NCBI GenBank assembly: GCA_965242595.1
Contig: OZ251464.1
Span: 1,302,001-1,366,000, forward strand
Source: SP197 sp965242595
GTDB taxonomy: Bacteria > Pseudomonadota > Alphaproteobacteria > SP197
Reading direction: 5' to 3'
DNA: 64,000 bases
Each line of letters begins with the position of its first letter. Within the stretch, counting starts at the first letter, position 1. Below the pieces are notes generated by a model that worked only from the letters and a program-made list of their open reading frames with translations, had not been told where the DNA came from and searched no databases. Of this stretch, positions 1 through 7,479 are shown one piece after another. The translations under genes and the position numbers were made by a program.

Positions 1-35
1 CCGGAGTGGGCTGACCGGCGCCGCGCTGGGGAGGG

Positions 36-347
36 TCAGCCGTTCGGGCGCGCCCAGCCGTAATAGGTGCTGTGGTCTTGCCAGTTGTAGGGATCGGCCC
101 CCAGGCTGCCGGCGCCGCCGGCGATCCCGTCCAGATCGCTGTCGGAAAGGGCGCCGTCCGGGTCGGGTGGAAACACCAGGTGGACCGTTTCGGCTGTGTC
201 CTCGACCACGCGCACCTCGTCGATGGCGGCGGGGATGGGCAGGCCCCATGCGTCCAGGGCCGCCTGCGGGTTCGCCTGGATGCGGGCGCGAAAGCCGGCA
301 TCCTCGCGCCAGGCCCGCGCGAAATCTTCAACCGGTGGTGCCTTCAT
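36..347 (-). CDS. NHLP-type RiPP precursor peptide (nitrile hydratase-like leader)
   Basis: A 103-residue protein. Residues 1-70 resemble the nitrile hydratase alpha-subunit-derived leader (NHLP family): an N-terminal FARAWREDAGFRARI stretch, then NPQAALDAWGLPIP, then a VHLVFPP strand. It ends in a double-glycine cleavage motif, LDGIAGG, with GG at residues 77-78. The remaining 25 residues would be the core peptide: rich in Tyr, Trp, Asp and Asn, with two Ser and one Thr but no Cys, so a thioether or cysteine-derived thiazole product is unlikely. A good ribosome site (GGAGGAAAG) precedes the ATG. A promoter lies at 441-471. No maturase or C39 peptidase transporter follows inside the window; the downstream side is cut by the window start. 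Family assignment is by recognition, and the product is unknown. Confidence 0.72.
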   Translation of the reverse strand: MKAPPVEDFARAWREDAGFRARIQANPQAALDAWGLPIPAAIDEVRVVEDTAETVHLVFPPDPDGALSDSDLDGIAGGAGSLGADPYNWQDHSTYYGWARPNG

Positions 348-440
348 CTCTGCTTTCCTCCGGGGTTATGCCAGCGCCTGCGCCGTGACATCGTTCGGGG
401 CCGTCCAGGCACCGGCCATCGTTTCTTCGTGTGTCTGACA

Positions 441-471
441 TCTATCTGGCACGGCGACGGCAAGCTGTCAA
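441..471 (-). promoter_or_regulatory. Sigma-70-like promoter for the RiPP precursor
   Basis: On the minus strand TTGACA (466-471) is followed after 18 bases by AGATAG (442-447). Shifting the -10 by one base gives CAGATA at 17. Predicted transcription would start near 434, leaving a leader of about 85 bases before the ATG at 347. Confidence 0.5.
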
Positions 472-673
472 GCACCGCTCGTGCATTTTTCGCAGGGCAT
501 GAAGAATATATTGCACCTGCCGCGCCACGGGCAGGGCAGCGCCTGCCGCGACATCGGCGGCGGTCGCGAGCACGGCGCGGGGCTGGCATGGCCCCGGGCA
601 CCGGCGTTCCGCCGGCATCGGGCCGGAGCTCCCGAACCCTTCGCCTCCTGTGCCCCGAGGCGGGGCAGGCCCC

Positions 674-747
674 GTCATTGCGCCCCCTGTCATTGCGCTC
701 TTGTCGTTGCGCCCCCCTGTCATTGTGCCCCTTGTCATTGCGAATGA
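674..747. repeat. Degenerate 14-16 bp tandem repeat
   Basis: Five consecutive units of the form GTCATTGCGCCCCNT begin at 674, 689, 703, 719 and 734. The last runs into the Fur-like box. The rest of the 348-786 interval, apart from the two promoters, shows no convincing gene. Confidence 0.6.
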
Positions 748-760
748 GTTGCAGTTAGTC
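732..760 (+). promoter_or_regulatory. Promoter with Fur-like operator before the iron ABC ATPase
   Basis: TTGTCA (732-737) and TTAGTC (755-760) are 17 bases apart. The spacer holds TGCGAATGAGTTGCA (739-753), an interrupted dyad TGCnAnTnAnTnGCA like the 7-1-7 Fur boxes of proteobacteria. A Fur-family repressor bound there would block polymerase, which fits the iron-type ATPase gene starting at 787. Prediction only. Confidence 0.45.
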
Positions 761-786
761 TTCCCGCCTCCATCGGGCCGGGACGG

Positions 787-1857
787 ATGACGGCACTTTC
801 CTTTCACGGCGTCGGCCATGCCTATGACGGGCGCCCGGCGCTCCAGGCGATCGATCTGGAGCTGGCCGGCGGCGAGATCCAGTGCCTGGTCGGCCCGTCG
901 GGCTGTGGCAAGACCACGGCCCTTCGCCTCGCCGCCGGCCTGGAGGTGCTGGCCGAGGGCGCCATTCGCATCGGCGGGCGCCTGGTTGCCGGCCGCGGCG
1001 TCCATCTTCCGCCCGAGGCGCGCGGCGTCGGCATGATGTTCCAGGACTTCGCGCTCTTTCCCCATATGACGGCCGCCGCCAATGTCGGCTTCGGCCTGCG
1101 GCGGCTGGATCGGCGCGCGCGGCGACGGCGGGCGGAGGAGCTGCTGGAGCGGGTGGGGCTGGCCGGCTGTGGCGACCGCTATCCCCACGGGCTTTCGGGC
1201 GGCGAGCGGCAGCGGGTGGCCCTGGCCCGCGCCCTGGCGCCGGAACCCCGCGTGATGTTGCTGGACGAACCCTTTTCCGGCCTGGATGTCCGTCTGCGCG
1301 AAGAGGTGCGCGAGCGGACGCTGGCCGTGCTGCGCGAGGCCGCCATCGCCGCCCTGGTGGTCACCCACGATGCCGAAGAGGCGATGTATATGGGCTGCCG
1401 CATCGCGGTGCTGCAAGGCGGGCGCCTGGTGCAGAGCGGGCGCCCGGCGGAGGTCTATCGCCGCCCCGCCTCGGCCTTCGTCGCCCGCTTTCTGGGCGAG
1501 ACCAACCGGCTGGAGGGGGTGGTGCGCCAGGGGCTGGCGCGCTCGCCTCTGGGCTGTGCCGCGGCCGACGGACTGGGCGAGGGCGAGGCGGTGGACCTGC
1601 TGATCCGCCCGGAGGGCCTGCGCCTTATCGCCAGCTGCGGCGGCTGTGCCAGCGGCGAGGGGCACTGGGCCCGGGTTCTGGCCTGCCATCCCCTGGGCCA
1701 CAGCCATCTGGTGACGCTGGGCCTGGACGATGGCCAGCGGCTGCGGGCGCGCATCTCCGGGCAGGAGCCGCCGCCGCCCGGCGCCGAAGTGGCGGTGACC
1801 ATCGCCGAGGGCGCCGCGCTGGTGTTCCCCCGCCAGGGCCGCCCGCCGCCAGCCTGA
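787..1857 (+). CDS. Iron(III)-type ABC transporter ATP-binding protein (FbpC-like)
   Basis: A 356-residue ABC ATPase that would energise uptake of a small ligand, most likely ferric iron. Visible motifs: Walker A GPSGCGKT (36-43), Q-loop in MFQDFALFPH (84-93), signature LSGGERQRVALARAL (136-150), Walker B MLLDEPFSGLD (157-167) and H-loop His194. About 110 further residues form the TOBE-type regulatory region typical of the FbpC/PotA/CysA class. The phrase PPEARGVGMMFQDFALFPHM is characteristic of FbpC-like members. No FbpA binding protein or FbpB permease lies beside it, so it is an orphan here. The Fur-like box upstream supports iron, but spermidine or another substrate cannot be excluded. 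Confidence 0.8.
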   Translation: MTALSFHGVGHAYDGRPALQAIDLELAGGEIQCLVGPSGCGKTTALRLAAGLEVLAEGAIRIGGRLVAGRGVHLPPEARGVGMMFQDFALFPHMTAAANVGFGLRRLDRRARRRRAEELLERVGLAGCGDRYPHGLSGGERQRVALARALAPEPRVMLLDEPFSGLDVRLREEVRERTLAVLREAAIAALVVTHDAEEAMYMGCRIAVLQGGRLVQSGRPAEVYRRPASAFVARFLGETNRLEGVVRQGLARSPLGCAAADGLGEGEAVDLLIRPEGLRLIASCGGCASGEGHWARVLACHPLGHSHLVTLGLDDGQRLRARISGQEPPPPGAEVAVTIAEGAALVFPRQGRPPPA

Positions 1858-1978
1858 ACCGCCCGCGGCGATTTGCGCTGGCGGGAGGGCGCCAGGACCG
1901 CTATATGTGGCGCTTGGGGACGAAGGCGCCACGGGCGCGGCCGGCCCTTCGGGAACGGAACAGCCACGAGGTTCGCAG

Positions 1979-2218
1979 ATGGGTACCTTCAGCATATGGC
2001 ACTGGCTGATCGTGTTGGTGATCGTCCTGCTGTTGTTCGGCCGCGACCGGATTCCCAAGCTGGCCGGCGATCTCGCCAGGGGCATCAAGGAGTTCAAGTC
2101 GGGCATGAAGGACGATGACAAGGCGGCGGCCAGAACCGTCGAGGAGGCGCCGCCTACCATCGAGGGCGGCCAGGTTGCGGCCGGCAAGGACGGCGCCAAG
2201 GACAAGACCGTCGCCTGA
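1979..2218 (+). CDS. tatA: Sec-independent translocase subunit TatA
   Basis: A 79-residue protein with the TatA layout: an N-terminal membrane helix (WHWLIVLVIVLLLFG), the hinge FGRDRIPKLAGDLARGIKEF forming the amphipathic helix, and a charged Lys/Glu-rich tail. TatA oligomers make the pore-like path for folded twin-arginine substrates in the inner membrane. The ATG at 1979 is chosen over an upstream in-frame ATG because the preceding residues do not look like TatA and ACGAGG lies at ribosome-site distance. First gene of tatABC. Confidence 0.95.
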   Translation: MGTFSIWHWLIVLVIVLLLFGRDRIPKLAGDLARGIKEFKSGMKDDDKAAARTVEEAPPTIEGGQVAAGKDGAKDKTVA

Positions 2219-2240
2219 ACGGGCGTGAAGGCGCGGCGCC

Positions 2241-2630
2241 ATGTTCGATCTCGGCTGGTTCGAGTTGGCGATCGTCGGCGCCTTGCTGCTGGTGGTCGTC
2301 GGCCCTAAAGATCTGCCCCTGGTGCTGCGCACCGTCGGCGTGTGGACCGGCAAGGCCAGGAGAATGGCGCGCGATTTCCAGCGCGCCCTGGACGATTACG
2401 CCAAGGAGGCCGAGCTCGACGGCGTCAAGAAGGCGGTGGAAGCCCCGGGCAAGGCGAGAAAGGCCGTGGCCGGGGCCCTGGATCCGGGCGGCGGGCTGAA
2501 GAAACAGCTGACCGAGACCGGGGGTGAGTTGCGCGACCGCCTCAAGGATGCGGGCGAAGCGGTGGCCGACAAGCCGGCGGCGCCCAAGGTGGCCACCGGC
2601 GATGGCGCCAAGGCCGGCCCGGCGTCGTGA
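2241..2630 (+). CDS. tatB: Sec-independent translocase subunit TatB
   Basis: A 129-residue protein starting MFDLGWFELAIVGALLLVVVG, the usual TatB membrane helix with its conserved Glu, followed by GPKDLPLVLRTVG and a long charged amphipathic region (about 30-75). The C-terminal third is Lys/Ala/Gly-rich and variable. TatB forms the twin-arginine signal receptor with TatC. It sits 22 bases after tatA, and its TGA overlaps the GTG of tatC, indicating translational coupling. Confidence 0.94.
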   Translation: MFDLGWFELAIVGALLLVVVGPKDLPLVLRTVGVWTGKARRMARDFQRALDDYAKEAELDGVKKAVEAPGKARKAVAGALDPGGGLKKQLTETGGELRDRLKDAGEAVADKPAAPKVATGDGAKAGPAS

Positions 2631-3634
2631 TCCGCGATATCGACAACACCAAGCTGCCGCTGCTGGAGCATCTGATCGAGCTGCGGCGGCGCCTGGTGCG
2701 CAGCGCCATCGTGGTGATTCTGGCCTTCCTGCCCTGTTTCTATTTCGCGCCCGCGGTCTTCAACTTCCTGGCCCTGCCGCTTTACGAAGCCTATGGGCTG
2801 GCCCCGGCCGAGACCGGCGCCCCCGGCGAAGACGGCTGGCTGGAGCGGATGCTGCACGACGCCTGGCTGCTGTTTTCCGACGAGGCGCCCGAGGCCGCGC
2901 CACCGGAGGAAGGCACCGTGACCGAGGGGGCGACCATCGACCGCAGCCTGGAGAGCGAGTTCCCGCCGCGCTTCATCTTCACCAGCCCGCAGGAGGCGTT
3001 CCTGACCTATGTCAAGGTCGGCTTCTTCGTTTCGCTGTGCCTGTCGCTGCCCTTTCTCGCCTATCAGATCTGGGCCTTCACGGCGCCGGGCCTCTATCGG
3101 CGGGAAAAGAAGGTGGTTCTGCCCTTCATGCTGGTGTTCCCGCTGCTGTTCGCGCTGGGGGCGGCGATGGTCTATTACGCCTTCTTTCCCGTCGCCCTGA
3201 AATTCTTCCTCGGTTTCCAGCAGACCGGCGATTTCGGCCGCCTGCCCATCGTCATGGAGGTCCGGGTCAGCGAGTATTTCTCGCTGTTGCTGAAACTGTT
3301 GTTCGCTTTCGGGATCAGCTTCCAGCTGCCGCTGGCGATGACGCTTCTGGCCCGTACCGGGGCGGTCACCGCCGAAGGGATGAGGCGCAAGCGCAAATAC
3401 GCCATCGTCGCCGTGTTCGTGCTGGCGGCCGTGATCACGCCGCCCGACCCCTTCAGCCAGCTGGGTCTGGCCCTGCCGCTGGTCGCCCTTTACGAGATCT
3501 CGATTTGGTGCGCCGGCATCGCCGAACGCCGCCGCGCGCAAGGTGGCGAGGAGGCCGGCCAGGAAGCGCGGGAGGAAGCCGTGCCCGAGGATGAGGACGG
3601 CTTCGAAGAGACCGATTTCAACCCCACGCGCTGA
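2627..3634 (+). CDS. tatC: Sec-independent translocase subunit TatC, with long periplasmic insertion
   Basis: A 335-residue polytopic protein that recognises twin-arginine signal peptides. The N-terminal LPLLEHLIELRRRLVRS and the block FTSPQEAFLTYVKVGFF are TatC hallmarks, and six membrane segments can be traced. It is clearly longer than the usual 250 or so residues. An acidic Glu/Pro-rich insertion of about 50 residues (roughly 58-108) lies in the first periplasmic loop between helix 1 and the FTSPQEAF motif, and there is an acidic tail of about 45 residues after the last helix. The GTG start at 2627 overlaps the tatB stop (GTGA). Confidence 0.94.
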   Translation: MIRDIDNTKLPLLEHLIELRRRLVRSAIVVILAFLPCFYFAPAVFNFLALPLYEAYGLAPAETGAPGEDGWLERMLHDAWLLFSDEAPEAAPPEEGTVTEGATIDRSLESEFPPRFIFTSPQEAFLTYVKVGFFVSLCLSLPFLAYQIWAFTAPGLYRREKKVVLPFMLVFPLLFALGAAMVYYAFFPVALKFFLGFQQTGDFGRLPIVMEVRVSEYFSLLLKLLFAFGISFQLPLAMTLLARTGAVTAEGMRRKRKYAIVAVFVLAAVITPPDPFSQLGLALPLVALYEISIWCAGIAERRRAQGGEEAGQEAREEAVPEDEDGFEETDFNPTR

Positions 3635-3642
3635 GGCGGCCC

Positions 3643-4920
3643 ATGCACGATATCGCCTGGATACGCGAGAACCCCGACGCCTTCGATGCCGCCTGCGCCC
3701 GGCGTGGCCTGGCCGGCGAGGCCGGGCGGCTGCTGGCCATCGACCGGGCGCAAAGGCAGGCCCGGACCGCCATGCAGGAGTTGCAGCGGCGCCGCAACGC
3801 CCTCTCGCGCGCCATCGGCGCCGCCCGGTCCAGGGGCGAGGATGCGGGCGACGCCATGGCCGAAGTGGCCGCCATCAGGGAACGGGCCGCCGCCCTGGAG
3901 AAGGAGGAGGGCGCCCAGGCGGCGGCGTTGCGGGAAAGGCTGGCCGCCATTCCCAATCTGGTGGACGACACCGTGCCCGAAGGCGGCGACGAGGGCGCCA
4001 ATGTCGAGCTGCGCCGCTGGGGCAGCCCGCCCGACTTCGCCTTCGCGCCCCGCGACCATGCCGAAATCGGCGCCGGCCTGGGGCAGATGGATTTCCAGCG
4101 CGCCGCCGCCATGTCCGGCGCCCGCTTCGTGCTGCTGAAGGGCGCCCTGGCCCGGCTGGAAAGGGCGCTGGCGCTGTTCATGCTGGATCTGCACACGCGC
4201 GAGTTCGGCTATGAAGAGGTGTCGGCGCCGCTGCTGGTGCGCCCGGAAGCCGCCTTCGGCACCGGCAATCTGCCCAAATTCGCCCACGACCTGTTCGTCA
4301 CCAGCGACGGCCGCTATCTCATCCCCACCGCCGAGATGACGCTGACCAACATGGCGCGCGAGCGCATCGTGGCCGAAGAGGAGCTGCCCATGCGGCTGAC
4401 CTCCTTCACGCCCTGTTTTCGCTCCGAAGCGGGCGCCGCCGGGCGCGACACCAGGGGCATGATCCGCCAGCACCAGTTCTGGAAGGTGGAGCTGGTCTCG
4501 ATCGCGACCCCGGAGCGATCTGCCAGCGAGCACGAGCGCATGACGCAATGCGCCGAGGCCGTGCTGCAACGCCTGGGGCTGCCCTATCGGGTGGTGGCGC
4601 TGGCCGCCGGCGATATCGGCTTCGCGGCCAGGCGGACCTACGATCTGGAGGTCTGGCTGCCGGGCCAGGGGCGCTATCGCGAGATTTCCAGCTGTTCCAA
4701 CTGCGGCGATTTCCAGGCCCGGCGCATGGGCGCCCGCTGCCGGCCCGGGGCTGGCAAGCGGACTCGCTTCGTGCATACGCTGAACGGTTCGGGGGTGGCG
4801 GTCGGGCGCGCCCTGATTGCGGTGCTGGAGAACTTCCAGACCGAAGATGGCCAGGTGATCGTGCCGGAGGCGCTGCGGCCCTATATGCACGGCGTGGAAC
4901 GGCTGCGTCCGGCGGCCTGA
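3643..4920 (+). CDS. serS: Serine--tRNA ligase
   Basis: A 425-residue class II aminoacyl-tRNA synthetase that charges tRNA(Ser), and tRNA(Sec) where present. Residues 1-100 form the long antiparallel coiled-coil arm that contacts the tRNA long variable arm. The catalytic core carries motif 2 (FRSEAGAAGRDTRGMIRQHQ) and motif 3 (GVAVGRALIAVLENFQ), followed by VIVPEALRPYM near the end. Length is normal. It lies 8 bases after tatC and 4 before surE, so it is probably part of one operon. This order is common in alphaproteobacteria. Confidence 0.97.
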   Translation: MHDIAWIRENPDAFDAACARRGLAGEAGRLLAIDRAQRQARTAMQELQRRRNALSRAIGAARSRGEDAGDAMAEVAAIRERAAALEKEEGAQAAALRERLAAIPNLVDDTVPEGGDEGANVELRRWGSPPDFAFAPRDHAEIGAGLGQMDFQRAAAMSGARFVLLKGALARLERALALFMLDLHTREFGYEEVSAPLLVRPEAAFGTGNLPKFAHDLFVTSDGRYLIPTAEMTLTNMARERIVAEEELPMRLTSFTPCFRSEAGAAGRDTRGMIRQHQFWKVELVSIATPERSASEHERMTQCAEAVLQRLGLPYRVVALAAGDIGFAARRTYDLEVWLPGQGRYREISSCSNCGDFQARRMGARCRPGAGKRTRFVHTLNGSGVAVGRALIAVLENFQTEDGQVIVPEALRPYMHGVERLRPAA

Positions 4921-4924
4921 AGCG

Positions 4925-5701
4925 GTGCGCATCCTCCTTACCAACGACGACGGCATCGGCGCCGAGGGCCTGGACTGCCTGGAAGCCATCGCCGCCCAGC
5001 TTTCCAGCGAGGTCTATGTCGTGGCCCCGCAAACCGAACAAAGCGGCAAAAGCCATGCCGTTTCCCTGCGCGCGCCCCTGAGGCTGCACCGCCATGGCGC
5101 GCGCCGCTTCAGCACCGACGGCACGCCGGCCGATTGCGTCGTCATGGGTGTGCGCCATGTCATGGCCGAAGGCGGGGTGGATCTGCTGCTTTCCGGCGTC
5201 AATCGCGGGGCCAATCTGGCCGACGACGTCACCTATTCCGGCACGGTGGCGGCCGCCATGGAAGGGGCGCTGCTGGGGGTGCCGTCCATCGCGCTGAGCC
5301 AGGAATATCCGCCCGACGGCCCCTTCGGCTGGGAGGCGGCGCGGCATTTCGGCGCCGGCATCGTCGCCCGTCTGCTGGAGGTCGGCTGGCCGGAAGACGC
5401 CCTGATCAACGTCAACTTCCCGCCGCTGGCCCCCGGCGAGGTGGCGGGCGCGGTCTGTTGCCGCCAGGGCCGCCACGATTTCTCCGCCCTGCGCCCCGAA
5501 CGGCGCACCGATCCCTTCGGGCGCGCCTATTTCTGGCCCGGCGGCTGGGGCCTGGATATGCGCGTGCGCCGCTCCCGCGCGGGCACCGACATCCACGCCC
5601 TGGGCCACAACCGCATCGCCATCACGCCCCTGGCGCTGGACCTGACCCATGGCGCCGCCCTGAAGCGGCTTTCCCGCGCCTTTCCCGGCGCTTTTCCATG
5701 A
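4925..5701 (+). CDS. surE: 5'/3'-nucleotidase SurE
   Basis: A 258-residue stationary-phase survival phosphatase that dephosphorylates nucleoside monophosphates using a divalent metal. The N-terminal RILLTNDDG carries the metal-binding Asp pair, and SGVNRGANLADDVTYSGTV is the second active-site block with the conserved Ser and Asn. The gene uses a GTG start 4 bases after serS. Its TGA overlaps the ATG of pcm, matching the classical surE-pcm-nlpD arrangement. Confidence 0.96.
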   Translation: MRILLTNDDGIGAEGLDCLEAIAAQLSSEVYVVAPQTEQSGKSHAVSLRAPLRLHRHGARRFSTDGTPADCVVMGVRHVMAEGGVDLLLSGVNRGANLADDVTYSGTVAAAMEGALLGVPSIALSQEYPPDGPFGWEAARHFGAGIVARLLEVGWPEDALINVNFPPLAPGEVAGAVCCRQGRHDFSALRPERRTDPFGRAYFWPGGWGLDMRVRRSRAGTDIHALGHNRIAITPLALDLTHGAALKRLSRAFPGAFP

Positions 5702-6339
5702 GCGGTGGCGAGGCCCCTTTCCTGCGGCTGCTGATGGAGCTGCGCAGCCAGGGCATCCACGACATGGCCGTGCTGCGGGCGCTGGAGGCGACGCCGCGCG
5801 ATCTGTTCGTGCCGGGCGAGCTGGCCAGCCAGGCCTGGGAGAACACGGCGCTGCCGATCGGCTGCGGCCAGACCGTCAGCCAGCCCATCGTGGTGGCGCT
5901 GATGACCCAGAAGCTGGCCCTGGAAAAGCATATGCGGGTGCTGGAGGTGGGCACCGGCTCGGGCTATCAGGCGGCGATTCTGGCCCGCCTGGCGGCGCGG
6001 GTCTATACGGTGGAACGCCATGGCGAGCTGCTGCGCCAGGCGCAGCGCCGTTTCGACGCCCTGGCGCTCCACAATGTCACCACCATGCGCGGCGACGGCG
6101 CCAGGGGCTGGCCGCGCCAGGCGCCGTTCGACAGAATCGTGGTGACGGCCGCCGCCCGGCGCATGCCGGAGGCGCTGATCCGGCAGCTGACGCCGGGCGG
6201 TACCATGGTCGTGCCGGTGGGCGAAGACATGTGGAGCCAGAAGCTCAACCATGTCGAGCGGCTGGACGATGGCTATCGATGCGAGGCCTTTCTCGATGTG
6301 CGTTTCGTGCCGCTGGTGGAAGGCGCCGACAGGCCTTGA
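5698..6339 (+). CDS. pcm: Protein-L-isoaspartate O-methyltransferase
   Basis: A 213-residue SAM-dependent methyltransferase that methylates isoaspartyl residues for repair of aged proteins. The SAM-binding motif VLEVGTGSGYQAAIL is at about 81-95. TVSQPIVVALMTQ (59-71) is the PCMT substrate-side signature, and VTAAARRMPEALIRQL plus GGTMVVPVG are the later motifs. It begins with an ATG overlapping the surE stop (ATGA), so the two are translationally coupled. Confidence 0.95.
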   Translation: MSGGEAPFLRLLMELRSQGIHDMAVLRALEATPRDLFVPGELASQAWENTALPIGCGQTVSQPIVVALMTQKLALEKHMRVLEVGTGSGYQAAILARLAARVYTVERHGELLRQAQRRFDALALHNVTTMRGDGARGWPRQAPFDRIVVTAAARRMPEALIRQLTPGGTMVVPVGEDMWSQKLNHVERLDDGYRCEAFLDVRFVPLVEGADRP

Positions 6340-6355
6340 ACGGGCGCGGCGGGCC

Positions 6356-7351
6356 GTGGCGCGCTTTGCCCGCCGCCGGCTGCCCCCCCCGGCCACCGTC
6401 ACGGCCGGCATCCTGGCCGCGGCGCTGCTGGCGGCGTGCAGCCAGCCGCCGGCCCCGGTCACCTTCGGCGCCTCGTCGGGCGGGGCCAGCCCGCCGCTGC
6501 CGCCCGAACTGCCGCCCCAATTGCCGATAACGGACCATGCCGGCGCCGTTCCGCCTCTGCCCGGGTTCAAACCGCAACCGCCCGCCGCCGCGCCGGCCCA
6601 GGGCGGCGACGAGGCCCCCCTGGCCGACGATCTCATCGCCCATATCGAGGCGATCCTGCTGGCCGAGGAGGCCCAGGGCGAACCGCAGCCGGTGGCGACC
6701 CAGACCCTGGAGACGGAGGCCGGAACGGTGGTGGTTCTCACCGTGGCGTCCGGCGATACCCTCTACGGGCTGGCGCGGCGGCTGGGCGTCACCGCCCGCC
6801 AGCTGATCGAGGCCAACGGCCTGGCGGCGCCCTACGACCTGCTGATCGGGCAGAAGCTGAAGGTGCCGGCCGCCGGCGCTGCCGCCGCGCCGCCGGCCCC
6901 AGATGCCAGCCCGCCGCCGGTGACCGGGCCGGTCGAGGCGCCGCCGCTCCCCGCCTCCCGGGCCGATGGCGAACTACGCTTCGCCTGGCCGGTGGCGGGC
7001 CGCGTCATCTCCTCCTTCGGGCCGAAAAGCGGCGGGCGCCACAACGACGGCATCAACATCGCCGCCCCGGCCGGCACGCCGGTGCGGGCGGCGGAGGACG
7101 GCGTGGTCGCCTATGCCGGCGACGAGCTGCGAGGCTATGGCAATCTGGTGCTGCTGCGCCACGCCGATGGCTGGGTCAGCGCCTATGCCCACAACGCCGA
7201 AAACCTGGTCTCGCGCGGCCAGACCGTGTTGCGGGGCGACGTCATCGCCAGCGTCGGGGCCAGCGGCGGCGTCACCCACCCCCAATCCCATTTCGAACTG
7301 CGCCGCGGCACCGAAGCCGTGGACCCGCTGCCCCATCTGGGCAGCCCTTAG
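6356..7351 (+). CDS. nlpD: LysM-M23 lipoprotein, murein hydrolase activator (NlpD-like)
   Basis: About 331 residues from the GTG at 6356. The signal sequence ends in a lipobox (LLAAC). A Pro-rich linker is followed by a LysM domain (SGDTLYGLARRLGV through LLIGQKLKVP) and a C-terminal M23 (LytM) domain ending QSHFELRRGTEAVDPLPHL. In catalytic M23 enzymes the first zinc site reads HxGxD; here the equivalent residues read NDGIN, so both ligands are replaced, as in the non-enzymatic activators EnvC and NlpD. It probably activates an amidase at the septum. The start is uncertain, since in-frame ATGs at 6251 and 6296 lie inside pcm. Confidence 0.85.
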   Translation: MARFARRRLPPPATVTAGILAAALLAACSQPPAPVTFGASSGGASPPLPPELPPQLPITDHAGAVPPLPGFKPQPPAAAPAQGGDEAPLADDLIAHIEAILLAEEAQGEPQPVATQTLETEAGTVVVLTVASGDTLYGLARRLGVTARQLIEANGLAAPYDLLIGQKLKVPAAGAAAAPPAPDASPPPVTGPVEAPPLPASRADGELRFAWPVAGRVISSFGPKSGGRHNDGINIAAPAGTPVRAAEDGVVAYAGDELRGYGNLVLLRHADGWVSAYAHNAENLVSRGQTVLRGDVIASVGASGGVTHPQSHFELRRGTEAVDPLPHLGSP

Positions 7352-7479
7352 GCGGGAAGCGGCCGGCGCCGGAATAGCAGTTGTGAGCAGGCAGGAAAAT
7401 CTATTGTGCCGACGCGATCTCAAACTACCGCTTTGTAGCATTTCTCTTCAGCATTGGGCGGACAACGCTCTGTGAAACA

